From contig JAPYWV010000006.1 of NCBI GenBank assembly GCA_028276165.1, positions 1 through 38,537 on the forward strand: a DNA stretch of 38,537 nt, read 5' to 3'. Below are positions 25,290 to 33,545 of the stretch, piece by piece. The notes below the pieces were generated by a model, which saw only the letters and a list, made by a program, of their open reading frames with translations, searched no databases and had not been told where the DNA came from. Source of the stretch: Acidilobaceae archaeon (GTDB lineage: Archaea; Thermoproteota; Thermoprotei_A; Sulfolobales; Acidilobaceae). Position 1 is the first letter of the stretch, and every line of letters starts with the position of its first letter. The position numbers and the translations under genes are program-made.

Positions 25290-25595
25290 CTACTTCACCT
25301 CCTCGACCATGGCTATAGCATTAACAGGGCACTCCTCAGCACATATACCGCAACCCTTGCAATGCTCATAGTCTATCTCTAACGTGAAACTCCAAAGCCT
25401 CCCCTTAGAAGTCCTGTAAGGTGTATCGACAACCCTTATAACCCCATCGGGACAGTACATCCAGCATACAAGGCACCTAGTACAAGCGTCCTGGTCTATA
25501 ACAGGCCTGAATACACGCCATTCACCGGTCCTCCTAGCAATACTATTACCAGGTTCTAAGATCATACCGCCTATAGGTAGCTCTCTCCAACTCAA
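25290..25595 (-). CDS. porD: Pyruvate:ferredoxin oxidoreductase subunit delta (2x[4Fe-4S])
   Basis: A 101-residue ferredoxin-like subunit that takes electrons from the TPP subunit. Motifs are CTRCLVCWMYCPDGVI and CKGCGICAEECPVNAI, each with the ferredoxin CxxCxxCxxxCP layout. The start TTG 25595 overlaps the porG stop by 4 nt. Confidence 0.95.
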   Translation of the reverse strand: MSWRELPIGGMILEPGNSIARRTGEWRVFRPVIDQDACTRCLVCWMYCPDGVIRVVDTPYRTSKGRLWSFTLEIDYEHCKGCGICAEECPVNAIAMVEEVK

Positions 25596-26209
25596 ACCTC
25601 TACCACCTCAGCCAACCTATATGCTTCAACTAAAGCCTCTAGGTTACCTAGAGCTGCCTCCCCTAGGATGCTCGATCTAATAAGGCTATCGAGGGGGCCT
25701 TCTAGCTTTACGTTGAAGAGCGTCTTCAGGGTGGCTCTCGCTATAGACTCAAGGGACACCATGCTCACAACCCTTGCTAGAGCCCCCAACATTGCAACAT
25801 TAACTATAGGGGCCTTTATAGTCCTTAAAGCTATAGCTGTTGCATCGACAACAACGACCCTGGATACACCGAGCTTGCTCACAATATCTCTAGCTGGTAA
25901 CTTGGAGTTTATCACAAGGAAACCATCACTCTTAAGACCCTGGAGGTAGTGTGTTGGAGGTAGACTTGGATCTAGGACTACCACAATATCGGGATTGGCT
26001 ATGGGGGCCCTAGATCTTATAGGTGTACGAGATATCCTCGTGTAGGCCTTAACAGGAGCTCCCCTCCTCTCAGGGCCAAACTCTGGGAATGCTTGCACGT
26101 AGAGACCCTCATAGCTTGCAGCTTCAGCTAGGATGGTAGATGCGGTGACAGCACCTTGACCTCCTCTGCCATGCCATCTTACTTCTAGTAGTTGACTCGA
26201 CCCGGGCAA
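25592..26209 (-). CDS. porG: Pyruvate:ferredoxin oxidoreductase subunit gamma
   Basis: The CoA-binding domain III subunit. WHGRGGQGAVTASTILAEAA near the N terminus and AFPEFGPERRGAPVKAYTRI are the family signatures. The 205 residues are a normal length. TTG 26209 begins just after a strong TATA-like element (26236-26246), so the operon mRNA is nearly leaderless. First gene of porGDAB, the crenarchaeal order gamma-delta-alpha-beta. Confidence 0.95.
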   Translation of the reverse strand: MPGSSQLLEVRWHGRGGQGAVTASTILAEAASYEGLYVQAFPEFGPERRGAPVKAYTRISRTPIRSRAPIANPDIVVVLDPSLPPTHYLQGLKSDGFLVINSKLPARDIVSKLGVSRVVVVDATAIALRTIKAPIVNVAMLGALARVVSMVSLESIARATLKTLFNVKLEGPLDSLIRSSILGEAALGNLEALVEAYRLAEVVEV

Positions 26210-26235
26210 GGTGTAACACCCACTACATTAATACG

Positions 26236-26246
26236 AATTTTTAAAA
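26236..26246 (-). promoter_or_regulatory. Promoter of the porGDAB operon
   Basis: TTTTAAAAATT read on the minus strand, centred about 26 nt before the expected start near 26215 and just upstream of the TTG of porG. This is the only AT-rich block in the 76-bp gap. Confidence 0.5.
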
Positions 26247-26285
26247 TTAAAATATTTGGATATATACATAAGCACGGCGATCGAC

Positions 26286-27572
26286 TTATGCTATCTCTTT
26301 GTGTTCCAGTGGTATTCTCGGCTTCTCATACTCGATTCCCGCGTTGAGGGGTTTTGTTGCATCAATCCCCATCTTAGCTGTTAACCCATCCCTACTACTT
26401 GGATCTAGCGTTGAGCCTCTAACGTTCCTGATTATGATTAGGTCTTCGTCTGCTTGGAACCTTGTTGCTATAGCCCACTCCACCTCGCTTGGATTATCTG
26501 GGTCTATGTCGCTATCCACTACTATGACGTGTTTAAGGCTTGGATGTGCCGCGAATGCAGCTATTATAGCGTTTTTAGCGTCCCCCTCATGCCTTTTATC
26601 AATGGATATTATTGCGTGAAGCCACCCTCCACTAGCCGGGGTAAGTCTGACTTTATGCACTCTAGCTACAACCTTTGATACAGCATCCCATATGGCTGCC
26701 TCCCTCGGGAACCCTATTAGCATTGATGACTCCAGGCCACCTGATAGTATTACGTGGGTTAGCTCATCCACGTTAATGTACACCTTCAACACCTTCAGCA
26801 TAGGTTGCATTCTAACCCTATCGTATGTCCCTATGACGTCGACGTAGGGGCCCTCCTCAGCCATATCCCTTGATAGCAGGCCCTCTATCACAATAGCTGA
26901 GCCTAGGGGCACAGGGTTTCCGTGGATTGGGCTCTCGTAAACCTGAAGGTTACCTAGTAGTTTTGAAGCTACATCTATCTCGAAGACACCGAACCTAGGG
27001 CTTGAAGCTGCAGCTAGCATAACAGCTGGGTGAACCCCTATAACAACTGTTACGGGGAGATCCTGACCTCTACTCCTAGCCCTTGTGTAGAGCTCCCACA
27101 AATGCCTGGGCACAACTCTTACAACCCCAACAAGCTTATCCCTCACGAGGATCCTGTGAACGCTAGCATTGCATACCCCATCGTAGCACGCTATGAATAT
27201 AGCAGATGATATGTAGGGGCCTGCCTCCTTCTCATAGAATCTAGCAGCGGGGACCTCCCAAAGTCCTTCACCAGCCTCTCTAAGCTTTGGAGCTCCAACC
27301 ACATAGGGTTTAGCGGGGTTACTCATGGCGTTGAGTAACTTAGTGTAGGCCTCATCATCACTGTTAACGCCTAGGGCCTTGTAGAGTTTAAACCTTAGGT
27401 CAACGAGGTTTGATGCTGAATCCTGGGGGCACCCCTCCACCCTGTAGACTATAACGGGGCCTCTACCCTGCCACTCACGTATAACCCTAGCGACCTCAAA
27501 GTACCTTGATAGAACGCCGCCAACCCTCTCCACAGCAACTAGATCGAGGAACTCCGATATAGACCCCTTCAA
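26286..27572 (-). CDS. UbiD-family decarboxylase, second paralogue
   Basis: 428 residues of the prenyl-FMN decarboxylase fold. Compared with the copy at the left end it has ASVHRILVRDKLVGVVRVVP for the flavin-binding strand and DMAEEGPYVDVIGTYD where the first copy has DEGPFGDHTGYY, so the active-site acidic segment is kept but varied. The C terminus (SRDGLTAKMGIDATKP) matches the family end. It stands alone, without UbiA. One of the two copies could be the anhydromevalonate-phosphate decarboxylase known from Aeropyrum. A TATA (ATTATTAAAG, minus strand near 27610) precedes TTG 27572. Confidence 0.9.
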   Translation of the reverse strand: MKGSISEFLDLVAVERVGGVLSRYFEVARVIREWQGRGPVIVYRVEGCPQDSASNLVDLRFKLYKALGVNSDDEAYTKLLNAMSNPAKPYVVGAPKLREAGEGLWEVPAARFYEKEAGPYISSAIFIACYDGVCNASVHRILVRDKLVGVVRVVPRHLWELYTRARSRGQDLPVTVVIGVHPAVMLAAASSPRFGVFEIDVASKLLGNLQVYESPIHGNPVPLGSAIVIEGLLSRDMAEEGPYVDVIGTYDRVRMQPMLKVLKVYINVDELTHVILSGGLESSMLIGFPREAAIWDAVSKVVARVHKVRLTPASGGWLHAIISIDKRHEGDAKNAIIAAFAAHPSLKHVIVVDSDIDPDNPSEVEWAIATRFQADEDLIIIRNVRGSTLDPSSRDGLTAKMGIDATKPLNAGIEYEKPRIPLEHKEIA

Positions 27573-27925
27573 GGCCGGCTACCAAGTCCTTAGTCCCACA
27601 GGGGTACTTTAATAATCTTGCAGTTCGCTAAGGCTGGCTACTAGAGGTAAAGCATACATATAACATACACACCAAGTGATATAAGGTCGGCACAAAACCA
27701 TAACGTTAGGTAACTCCTATAACAAGGGTGAGAATTGGAAGTGGTAAGCTCCACGAGGCTAGAAAGCTCCTCCTACTGGCGGCTAACTATATAGGCTCTC
27801 TTTCTACTCTACCCAGCCTATAAAGCTGTGCTAGTTTCAACTGGTGTGGTATCGGGGAACGTTATCAAGGTTAGTGATCCTAGGAGTCTAGCTAGCTTTA
27901 CACCTAGGGATGGTGTGACGCCACT
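27573..27925. other. Degraded gap between UbiD and the Rieske pseudogene
   Basis: 353 bp. Apart from the UbiD promoter near 27610 I see no intact gene. Minus-strand frames contain short hydrophobic stretches that could be remains of the Rieske C terminus or of a downstream membrane-protein gene, but I cannot identify them. Confidence 0.35.
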
Positions 27926-28534
27926 CTACTTCAAGCAGGAGCTATGTCCTGGATATGCGAAGATCGAGCCCGCCATACTAAGGTATGTGTGAGAGAATGC
28001 CAACGTTAGACTCGTGATAGCGCCTATACCAGGTGGGTGGAAGTCAATAGCTGGGTACGGGCATCCAAAGCGCTGGCATAAAGCACTATGGGCGACTATG
28101 AATTTGTTAGGGCCAACGCCTTCCACCACATAGACCCTACCGTAACCTGGAACCGTTAACTCTATAGATCCACCTTGTTGTCTAAAAACGAAAGGCTCCT
28201 CGTTCAGGAGGGCCATGGTAGAGTGTACTTGAACTCTCACGCTAACAGGTCTTCCGTTCAAGTCGCCAAGGTTTATGAGGATGTTCGGTGTTGGCTTAAG
28301 AGGGTAGAAGAAAACGTACCTCTTATTAACCTCAAGTTCCTCAACCCTCACAGGCCCCCCATCACTTCACGCAAGCCTAGCTACCGGTTAGGGATGCTCT
28401 CTAGGTATAGATGGCATTATGTACCTAACCACTGGAGCTCCAATACCTACAGTAGCTACACCTAGACCGGAGACCCCGAGCAACTTAATGAAATCCCTTC
28501 TATTAACTCTGCTAACAGGCTCTCCTGTAACCAT
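27926..28534 (-). pseudogene. Decayed Rieske iron-sulfur protein gene
   Basis: ATG 28534 opens a Tat-type anchor (RRDFIKLLGVSGLGVATVGI) typical of archaeal Rieske proteins. The same frame then meets two stops, TAA (28390-28388) and a TGA six codons on, before resuming as VRVEELEVNKRYVFFYPLKP and a mostly intact domain. Cluster box 1 reads ALCQRFGCPYP, where the family has CxHxGC: the His ligand is Arg (one base change from CAC). Box 2, normally CxCHGSxY, is replaced by LAFSHTY, and the frame ends early at 27926. Loss of ligands at both boxes plus two stops in the same frame shows a gene in decay. The usual partner cytochrome b is not present. Confidence 0.75.
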
Positions 28535-28769
28535 CCCGGAACCTCCATGGAATGCTGTTATTAAACATTTAAATGGTACTTCATCTTATATCCGTAAGTA
28601 TATATTTCACGTTTAGAATTGCCTAAGCTATCTTAAACTCGTACTAGAGGCCCTCCTTTCACGCCTCCTCCATCTCACCACCTCTATCCTTAAGCCCTTG
28701 GATTTTTCATGGTCGCTGGGTAAGCCTATATATATGTTTCCTTAACTCACCATATAGGCGGGTTCGGGT

Positions 28770-29273
28770 TTGGAGTCTGGTAGGGATAAGATCCTCTCAT
28801 GGCTTACTGAGGAGGGTTTAGAGGTTAGAGTTGAACCTGTGCCTCCCGGTGTTCCTGTAGAGTGGGTTGTCTTCGTTCAAATACCGGGGGTGGTTAAGGT
28901 TAATGTAGCTATCCAACAGCCTAGAGGTAGAGTTGACGTTATTGCTATCTCGCTAGGTGTTATGATTGGCCCTGAGCATAGGGAGTTGATTATGAGGCTT
29001 GGTAGGGAGGATAGGCTTATCCTAGCCTCGGGCATCTTAAGAGATCTGATTATGGTTTGTAGTGATTGCGCTATAGCAATTCAACCTAGTTTGGAGGATC
29101 CACAGTTCATAAATGTGACTAAGCTTGTCTACGCAAGCTCCCTGTCTAGGGAGAGTTTGATGAGCGTGCTTAGGCTCATGACCAACATATTCACCCTAAT
29201 AGTAACTGATATAAACTCGAGTCTTGTAGCGAAAGGCCTCTATAGGAGGCCTTCTGAGAGTATGGTGATGTAA
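28770..29273 (+). CDS. DUF2299-like archaeal protein
   Basis: A 167-residue soluble protein resembling the archaeal DUF2299 group, which has the fold of type III secretion chaperones: ILSWLTEEGLEVRVEPVPPG, then VFVQIPGVVKVNVAIQQP, and LGVMIGPEHRELIMRL. The function is unknown. It begins at TTG 28770; a TATATATATG-type box near 28725-28735 would start transcription close upstream. Recognition is by pattern only. Confidence 0.6.
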   Translation: MESGRDKILSWLTEEGLEVRVEPVPPGVPVEWVVFVQIPGVVKVNVAIQQPRGRVDVIAISLGVMIGPEHRELIMRLGREDRLILASGILRDLIMVCSDCAIAIQPSLEDPQFINVTKLVYASSLSRESLMSVLRLMTNIFTLIVTDINSSLVAKGLYRRPSESMVM

Positions 29274-29311
29274 CTCTGGAGCCTAGGTTAAGCCCAGCCC
29301 TAATACTGGCT

Positions 29312-29743
29312 ATGGGGGAGTGTTTAGCCGTCTCAGCTGCCCTCGACTATGAGGGCCTAGGGGTGCCGGGGGTTGTTAGGGATGCTGTCCTAGACTTCTA
29401 CACCACCGGGGATACAAGAGCCTTAGGTAGCTTGAGCCTAGAGGATAGGGTGCTCGCTTACACCATAGCCTACGGGGGTCTGATGTTAATCCACATCTGC
29501 GACCCAGTAACACCCATATCGAGAGCCCATGTAGGGGTAGGAATTGAGATCGTTGGCGTTAGGGGGCCCCCTAGTAGGATGGATGACAGGAGGATACTGA
29601 GATCGTGGGCTTTAATATACTCTGGATTAGAGGAGGAGGGCTTACGCCTACTACAGGGTGTATCATACTACCCGGTGAACCTGGAGTGGAGGCCGGGAGG
29701 TAGGGTTAGGATACTCCCTGTAGCGGTAACCCTAACGCTCTAA
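29312..29743 (+). CDS. Hypothetical protein (143 aa)
   Basis: Not recognised. Mixed alpha/beta, no signal or membrane segment; contains LAYTIAYGGLMLIHICDPVTP and a Gly/Pro-rich SRAHVGVGIEIVGVRGPPSR turn, with no catalytic motif I can name. It lies 38 nt after the DUF2299-like gene and probably shares its transcript. It ends 5 bp before the convergent nucleotidyltransferase gene. Confidence 0.5.
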   Translation: MGECLAVSAALDYEGLGVPGVVRDAVLDFYTTGDTRALGSLSLEDRVLAYTIAYGGLMLIHICDPVTPISRAHVGVGIEIVGVRGPPSRMDDRRILRSWALIYSGLEEEGLRLLQGVSYYPVNLEWRPGGRVRILPVAVTLTL

Positions 29744-29748
29744 CACAA

Positions 29749-30306
29749 TCATAGTATCGCTACCTCCCTAAGCCTCCTAGCTATAACATCTCTATCCTCG
29801 AACTCCGATATGGCGTCCAATAGCTTCCTCTTATCCAGCACAAGCTTACCTTTCCTAACAAGCCTCGCTATCTCCTTCAACCTCTCAACATCACTACCCC
29901 TACCCGCACTAGCCTTAAGGGCTACGTGGTCCTCAAGCTGGAGCATTCTAACCCTCACACCCCCTATGTCAGCTCTAATACTCCTCTCTATGAAAGCTTG
30001 TGGTACGTAGAAGTCGTGTATGTTCTCGTAGAACTCCACGGGGACCTCCTCATCCCCAGCTCTAGCCACAATCCTAGGGGTTCCAAGCCACGTGTACCCT
30101 AAAGCCCAGTCCATCTCCTCTGCTAAACTCCTATAGCGATGCTCCTCGAATACAGCGCTAGGTGATTCCACGAACAAGTCGACATCATCCCCTAGATCCT
30201 CGGACCCCAACATGTACTCGACAATGGTACCCCCTATTACGACGAACCTAAAGTCTCTATCGAGTAGCACTCTAACTACCTCTGCGAAAGCACGCCTGGA
30301 TACCAA
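29749..30306 (-). CDS. Nucleotidyltransferase-fold protein
   Basis: 185 residues. FVVIGGTIVEYMLGSEDLGDDVDLFVE shows the pol-beta-type Gly-Gly and the Asp-x-Asp metal pair (DDVDLF), and VPVEFYENIHDFY carries a third acidic position, as in minimal nucleotidyltransferases. The late KASAGRGSDVERLKEIARLV helix is typical of stand-alone NTases. It could be an antitoxin-linked or AbiEii-like enzyme, but no partner HEPN gene is adjacent. It begins at TTG 30306, divergent from thpR. Confidence 0.75.
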   Translation of the reverse strand: MVSRRAFAEVVRVLLDRDFRFVVIGGTIVEYMLGSEDLGDDVDLFVESPSAVFEEHRYRSLAEEMDWALGYTWLGTPRIVARAGDEEVPVEFYENIHDFYVPQAFIERSIRADIGGVRVRMLQLEDHVALKASAGRGSDVERLKEIARLVRKGKLVLDKRKLLDAISEFEDRDVIARRLREVAIL

Positions 30307-30373
30307 AGTCTACCACCTCAATCTTATAAAGCATAGGGTGGAATTCTTAAAGTAGGAGGGTGATGGTTGGGCT

Positions 30374-30940
30374 ATGAGTGAGGTATTAAGAGTCTTCGTA
30401 GCAGTTGACGTCGAAGACCAGCTTCTAGTATCGAGGATCATGAGGGTTGCTGATACACTAGCTGGAACCCAGGTTCCAATGAAGCTTGTTGAGCCGTACA
30501 ACCTCCATCTAACGCTAAGGTTTATAGGTGAGGTTAGAAGGGGGGTTGTCGAGGAGATTGGTAGAGCTCTAAGGGAGGTTAAATTCAAGGCCTTCAATGT
30601 AACCTTCAAAGGCCTAGGAGCGTTCCCCAGTATAGCAAACCCAAGGGTGGTGTGGGTGGGTGTTAGCGAGGGTCATAAGGAGCTTTTAAGCCTGAGGGAG
30701 GATGTTGAGAGGATCCTAAGACGCCTTGGGATCCCAGCTGAGAGGGAGGAGTTCATCCCCCATCTTACACTAGCTAGGATCAAGGGTAGTAGGAACATAG
30801 CCTCTCTCGTTAAAATCTTAAACGAGATGAGCGACTACGAGTTTGGAGGCATGGTGGTGGATAGGATTAGGCTTAAGAAGAGTACCCTGACGAGGCAAGG
30901 CCCAATATATGAAACCCTTGTTGAGGTTAAAGCTTTATGA
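30374..30940 (+). CDS. thpR: RNA 2',3'-cyclic phosphodiesterase
   Basis: A 2H phosphoesterase of the LigT/ThpR family that opens 2',3'-cyclic phosphates or joins 2'-5' tRNA halves. The two catalytic motifs HLTLRF (about residue 45) and HLTLAR (about residue 133) are present, and the 188-residue length is typical. ATG 30374 has GGTGAT upstream. The stop overlaps the cca start by 4 nt (ATGA), the usual archaeal thpR-cca pairing. Confidence 0.95.
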   Translation: MSEVLRVFVAVDVEDQLLVSRIMRVADTLAGTQVPMKLVEPYNLHLTLRFIGEVRRGVVEEIGRALREVKFKAFNVTFKGLGAFPSIANPRVVWVGVSEGHKELLSLREDVERILRRLGIPAEREEFIPHLTLARIKGSRNIASLVKILNEMSDYEFGGMVVDRIRLKKSTLTRQGPIYETLVEVKAL

Positions 30941-32322
30941 GTTGTAGTAGGAGTGAGGTTGAGTTAGAGGTCTTGGAGAGGCTTAAGCCCACAAGCCTCC
31001 AGCTACGGGTTCTCAGAAGGTTCTACGAGCTCCTCAGGGGGATGCTGGTTAATTGTCTATCAGGGAGGTTCCCAGACGTAGAGGTTGAAGCCCATGGTAG
31101 CTTTGCTAAGGAAACGATACTATCTGATAGGTGGGAGGTTGACATCTTCGTGCTATTCAACGGTGTTACAAGGGATTGGGTTAGAAGGGAGAGCCTTAGA
31201 GTGCTGGAGGAGTGTATTAGACCGCTACCGTACACGGTCAAGTACGCTGAACACCCGTATCTCACGGTGAACATGATGGGGTTGAAGGCTGAGGTGGTGC
31301 CTGCAGTTAAGGTTGAGAAGCCTGGAAGCGGAGGGCTTGGGGTCGAGAGAACCCCATTCCACACAAGGTATGTTAGGGCTAAGCTCAAAGAGAGACCATG
31401 CCTGGCTGACGATGTGAGGTTACTTAAATCGTTCATGGAGGGTATAGGGGTCTACGGTGCTGAGACTGGTATAGGAGGCTTCTCAGGCTACCTTGCAGAG
31501 CTCCTAGTGATACACTATGGTGGCTTCAGGGAGACTCTCATGGAGTCCTCTAAGTGGAGGCCCCAGGTGTACATAGACCCTGAAGGTGTAGGCAATGAGG
31601 CCAAGCTCAGGTCTAAGTACAGGGATTCCCCAATCATAGTCGTTGACCCCGTAGACCCCGATAGGAATGCTGCTGCCTCTGTTACAAAGGAGAAGCTGGC
31701 ATTGTTCATATTAGCTTCAAACATCTACCTGAGGAACCCTCATCCAGGCTACTTCCACATTACTGGTAGTGGGGGTGTGGAGGCTTCAGGCCCAGCTCTC
31801 ATGGTGGTATGTAGAGGTGACTACATCCAAGAGCCTGAGGAGAGCATCCTAGGTAAGCTTAGGAGGATCGCACTACTCATCTCGTCAACCCTAAGAGATA
31901 GGGGGTTCAGGGTTACCTGGTTCTCCTACGCTAGTGATTTTGTAGAAAGAGCTGTAGCACTCGTAGGACTTGAATCCCTGGAGCTCCCGGAGCTAGAGTA
32001 TAGGAGGGGTTTGAGGCCATGGGATGACATTGAGGGGTCTGTGAGGTTCCTGCTTAAGAGGTTTGACGAAGGAGGTTTTGTGTGGGTTAACGAGGAGGGG
32101 TTCCTGGATGGCGTCAGACATAGACCTTATAGGTGGGCCCGGAAGGTTGTGGGGGAGATGCTAGGTAGGGTGGCAGAGGTACTCGATGCCAGCTCTTGCG
32201 AGGTCCTAGAGTGTAGGGATGGTGCTGAATGTATAAGGGTGAGTGGGTTAGGGAGGGGGAGTTTCGTAGGAGGCCCCTATGCCTGGATGAGGTTAGCCTA
32301 CAATCTCCTGAAGCACAGCTAG
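30937..32322 (+). CDS. cca: CCA tRNA nucleotidyltransferase (archaeal class I)
   Basis: Adds or repairs the CCA 3' end of tRNAs. The nucleotidyltransferase motif GSFAKETILSDRWEVDIFV carries the catalytic Glu-x-Asp pair, as in the Archaeoglobus enzyme. VERTPFHTRYVRA and VRLLKSFMEGIGVYGAETGI, then FSGYLAELLV, are the central and tail-domain marks. The 461-residue length is normal. Overlap of 4 nt with thpR indicates coupled translation. Confidence 0.95.
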   Translation: MSCSRSEVELEVLERLKPTSLQLRVLRRFYELLRGMLVNCLSGRFPDVEVEAHGSFAKETILSDRWEVDIFVLFNGVTRDWVRRESLRVLEECIRPLPYTVKYAEHPYLTVNMMGLKAEVVPAVKVEKPGSGGLGVERTPFHTRYVRAKLKERPCLADDVRLLKSFMEGIGVYGAETGIGGFSGYLAELLVIHYGGFRETLMESSKWRPQVYIDPEGVGNEAKLRSKYRDSPIIVVDPVDPDRNAAASVTKEKLALFILASNIYLRNPHPGYFHITGSGGVEASGPALMVVCRGDYIQEPEESILGKLRRIALLISSTLRDRGFRVTWFSYASDFVERAVALVGLESLELPELEYRRGLRPWDDIEGSVRFLLKRFDEGGFVWVNEEGFLDGVRHRPYRWARKVVGEMLGRVAEVLDASSCEVLECRDGAECIRVSGLGRGSFVGGPYAWMRLAYNLLKHS

Positions 32323-33032
32323 CCCTCTGCTACCCGAAGCCTACAAGGGGTTGCTATTCAAGGGTACAAGCTCTAGAGGGTATCGGGGTCCTCAAGCTGT
32401 GCTCCACAGGGCCTACAACACTACCAGGCTTGAACTTCAGAGTACTAGGGAAGGGTCACGCTTCAGTCGTGGTAGCAGGTGTAGCTAAGGGTAACCATGT
32501 GGTAGCCGTTAAGTCGAGGAGAACGGATGGGAAGAGGGGTAGCCTTGTGGGAGAGGGGTTAACAATGGTTGAGGCTTCAAGGGTAGGTGTAGCCCCAAAA
32601 CCCCTATACTACGACGACGACCTGATAGTAATGGAGGCCATAGCGGGGCCTAGCCTAGGGGATATGATAGCGATACACGGGGTTAGAGAATGGATCATTG
32701 TGGAGGCGCTTAGAGCCGCTAGAGCCCTAGACACAATAGGGGTACTACATCTGGAGCTAAGCAGGCCATGGAGGAACATACTATACACGGGGCCCCACGA
32801 GGGCTCGAAAGCAATGATAGTAGACTACGAATCATCAGGAAGAGGGTGTGGCAACGTAACAAACCTGGTGGGGGGGCTTGCAAAACTCCGAGAACTACGA
32901 ACACTAGCCAGTCTGGAAAAGCTAAGACTAAGAGTGAGAGAGTACAAGGAAAGGTGTACAAGAGACCTCTACGAAGACATAGAAGAGATGGTGGTTAACA
33001 TAATTAAAAACCCTCACCAACACCAAAGGTAA
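32229..33032 (+). CDS. COG2112-type predicted protein kinase
   Basis: A small protein-kinase-like protein. LGKGHASVVVAG is the Gly-rich loop, VAVKSRR the ATP-binding Lys, LLH-type loop HLELSRPWRNIL the catalytic-loop equivalent (Glu where kinases have Asp), and VDYESSGRGCGNVTNL the DFG-region equivalent of this archaeal family. The start is uncertain: ATG 32229 overlaps cca by 94 nt and gives 267 residues; the next in-frame start, TTG 32430, would leave about 200 residues beginning right at the Gly-rich loop. Position after thpR-cca suggests a link to RNA metabolism. Confidence 0.75.
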   Translation: MYKGEWVREGEFRRRPLCLDEVSLQSPEAQLALCYPKPTRGCYSRVQALEGIGVLKLCSTGPTTLPGLNFRVLGKGHASVVVAGVAKGNHVVAVKSRRTDGKRGSLVGEGLTMVEASRVGVAPKPLYYDDDLIVMEAIAGPSLGDMIAIHGVREWIIVEALRAARALDTIGVLHLELSRPWRNILYTGPHEGSKAMIVDYESSGRGCGNVTNLVGGLAKLRELRTLASLEKLRLRVREYKERCTRDLYEDIEEMVVNIIKNPHQHQR

Positions 33033-33545
33033 CCTCACGACCGAGACCAGGACTCCCCCGTTGACACCATAAGCTAAGGTAACCCCCCATGGGTCATCCT
33101 AGGAGCTCCACAGAGACCTCCACGCTAGAGAGTTACCTAAAGAGATGACCCGAAGTAAGCCTTGAGCGTCAAGAACCCCCTCTAGGGCATCCAGGGGTCT
33201 AGGGTAGCCCTAGATTTCAGTTATGAAGTTGTGATAGTCTAGGTGGGGGAGACTACCATGGTTGCTAGGAGTTCACGTCATAGGCTATGTGTTAAGAGTT
33301 TGAGGTTGCCGAGGGCCTAGCTCTCATTAAATGGGTGAGCGTGTAGCTATGCTTTGGGGCTCTAACTCCTGCATGTAGCCTAGAGCCCTTTTTCATCTAG
33401 TTAAGGCGTTTTTGACTCCGATGGGGAGCTTTTCGGCCGGGTAAGTACTCATCACAGTTCAGGCCGGGAGTATGTCCACATCCAGTGTTTAGCTTTAATG
33501 TTTAAAGCTTTTATACTCGATTTCTCTGCAGCCCTCATTTCATAC
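33033..33545. other. 513-bp gene-free region with hairpins
   Basis: No ORF above about 20 codons with a family mark. Three hairpins on the plus strand: TCTAGGG/CCCTAGA (33198-33214), TAGTCT/AGACTA (33235-33255), and GGGCTCTA/TAGAGCCC (33357-33388) followed at once by TTTTT (33389-33393). It could be a non-coding RNA with a hairpin-plus-T end, or the 3' region of the kinase transcript. Confidence 0.4.
33357..33393 (+). terminator. Hairpin followed by T-run
   Basis: An 8-bp perfect stem (GGGCTCTA with TAGAGCCC, 16-nt loop) followed directly by five T. It resembles an intrinsic terminator, which is unusual for archaea, where T-runs alone usually suffice. It could also be the 3' end of a small RNA. 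Confidence 0.35.

Noticed and set aside
33257-33320. A 20-codon ORF in the 33-kb gap
   Set aside because: Very short, no motif, and no promoter in place.
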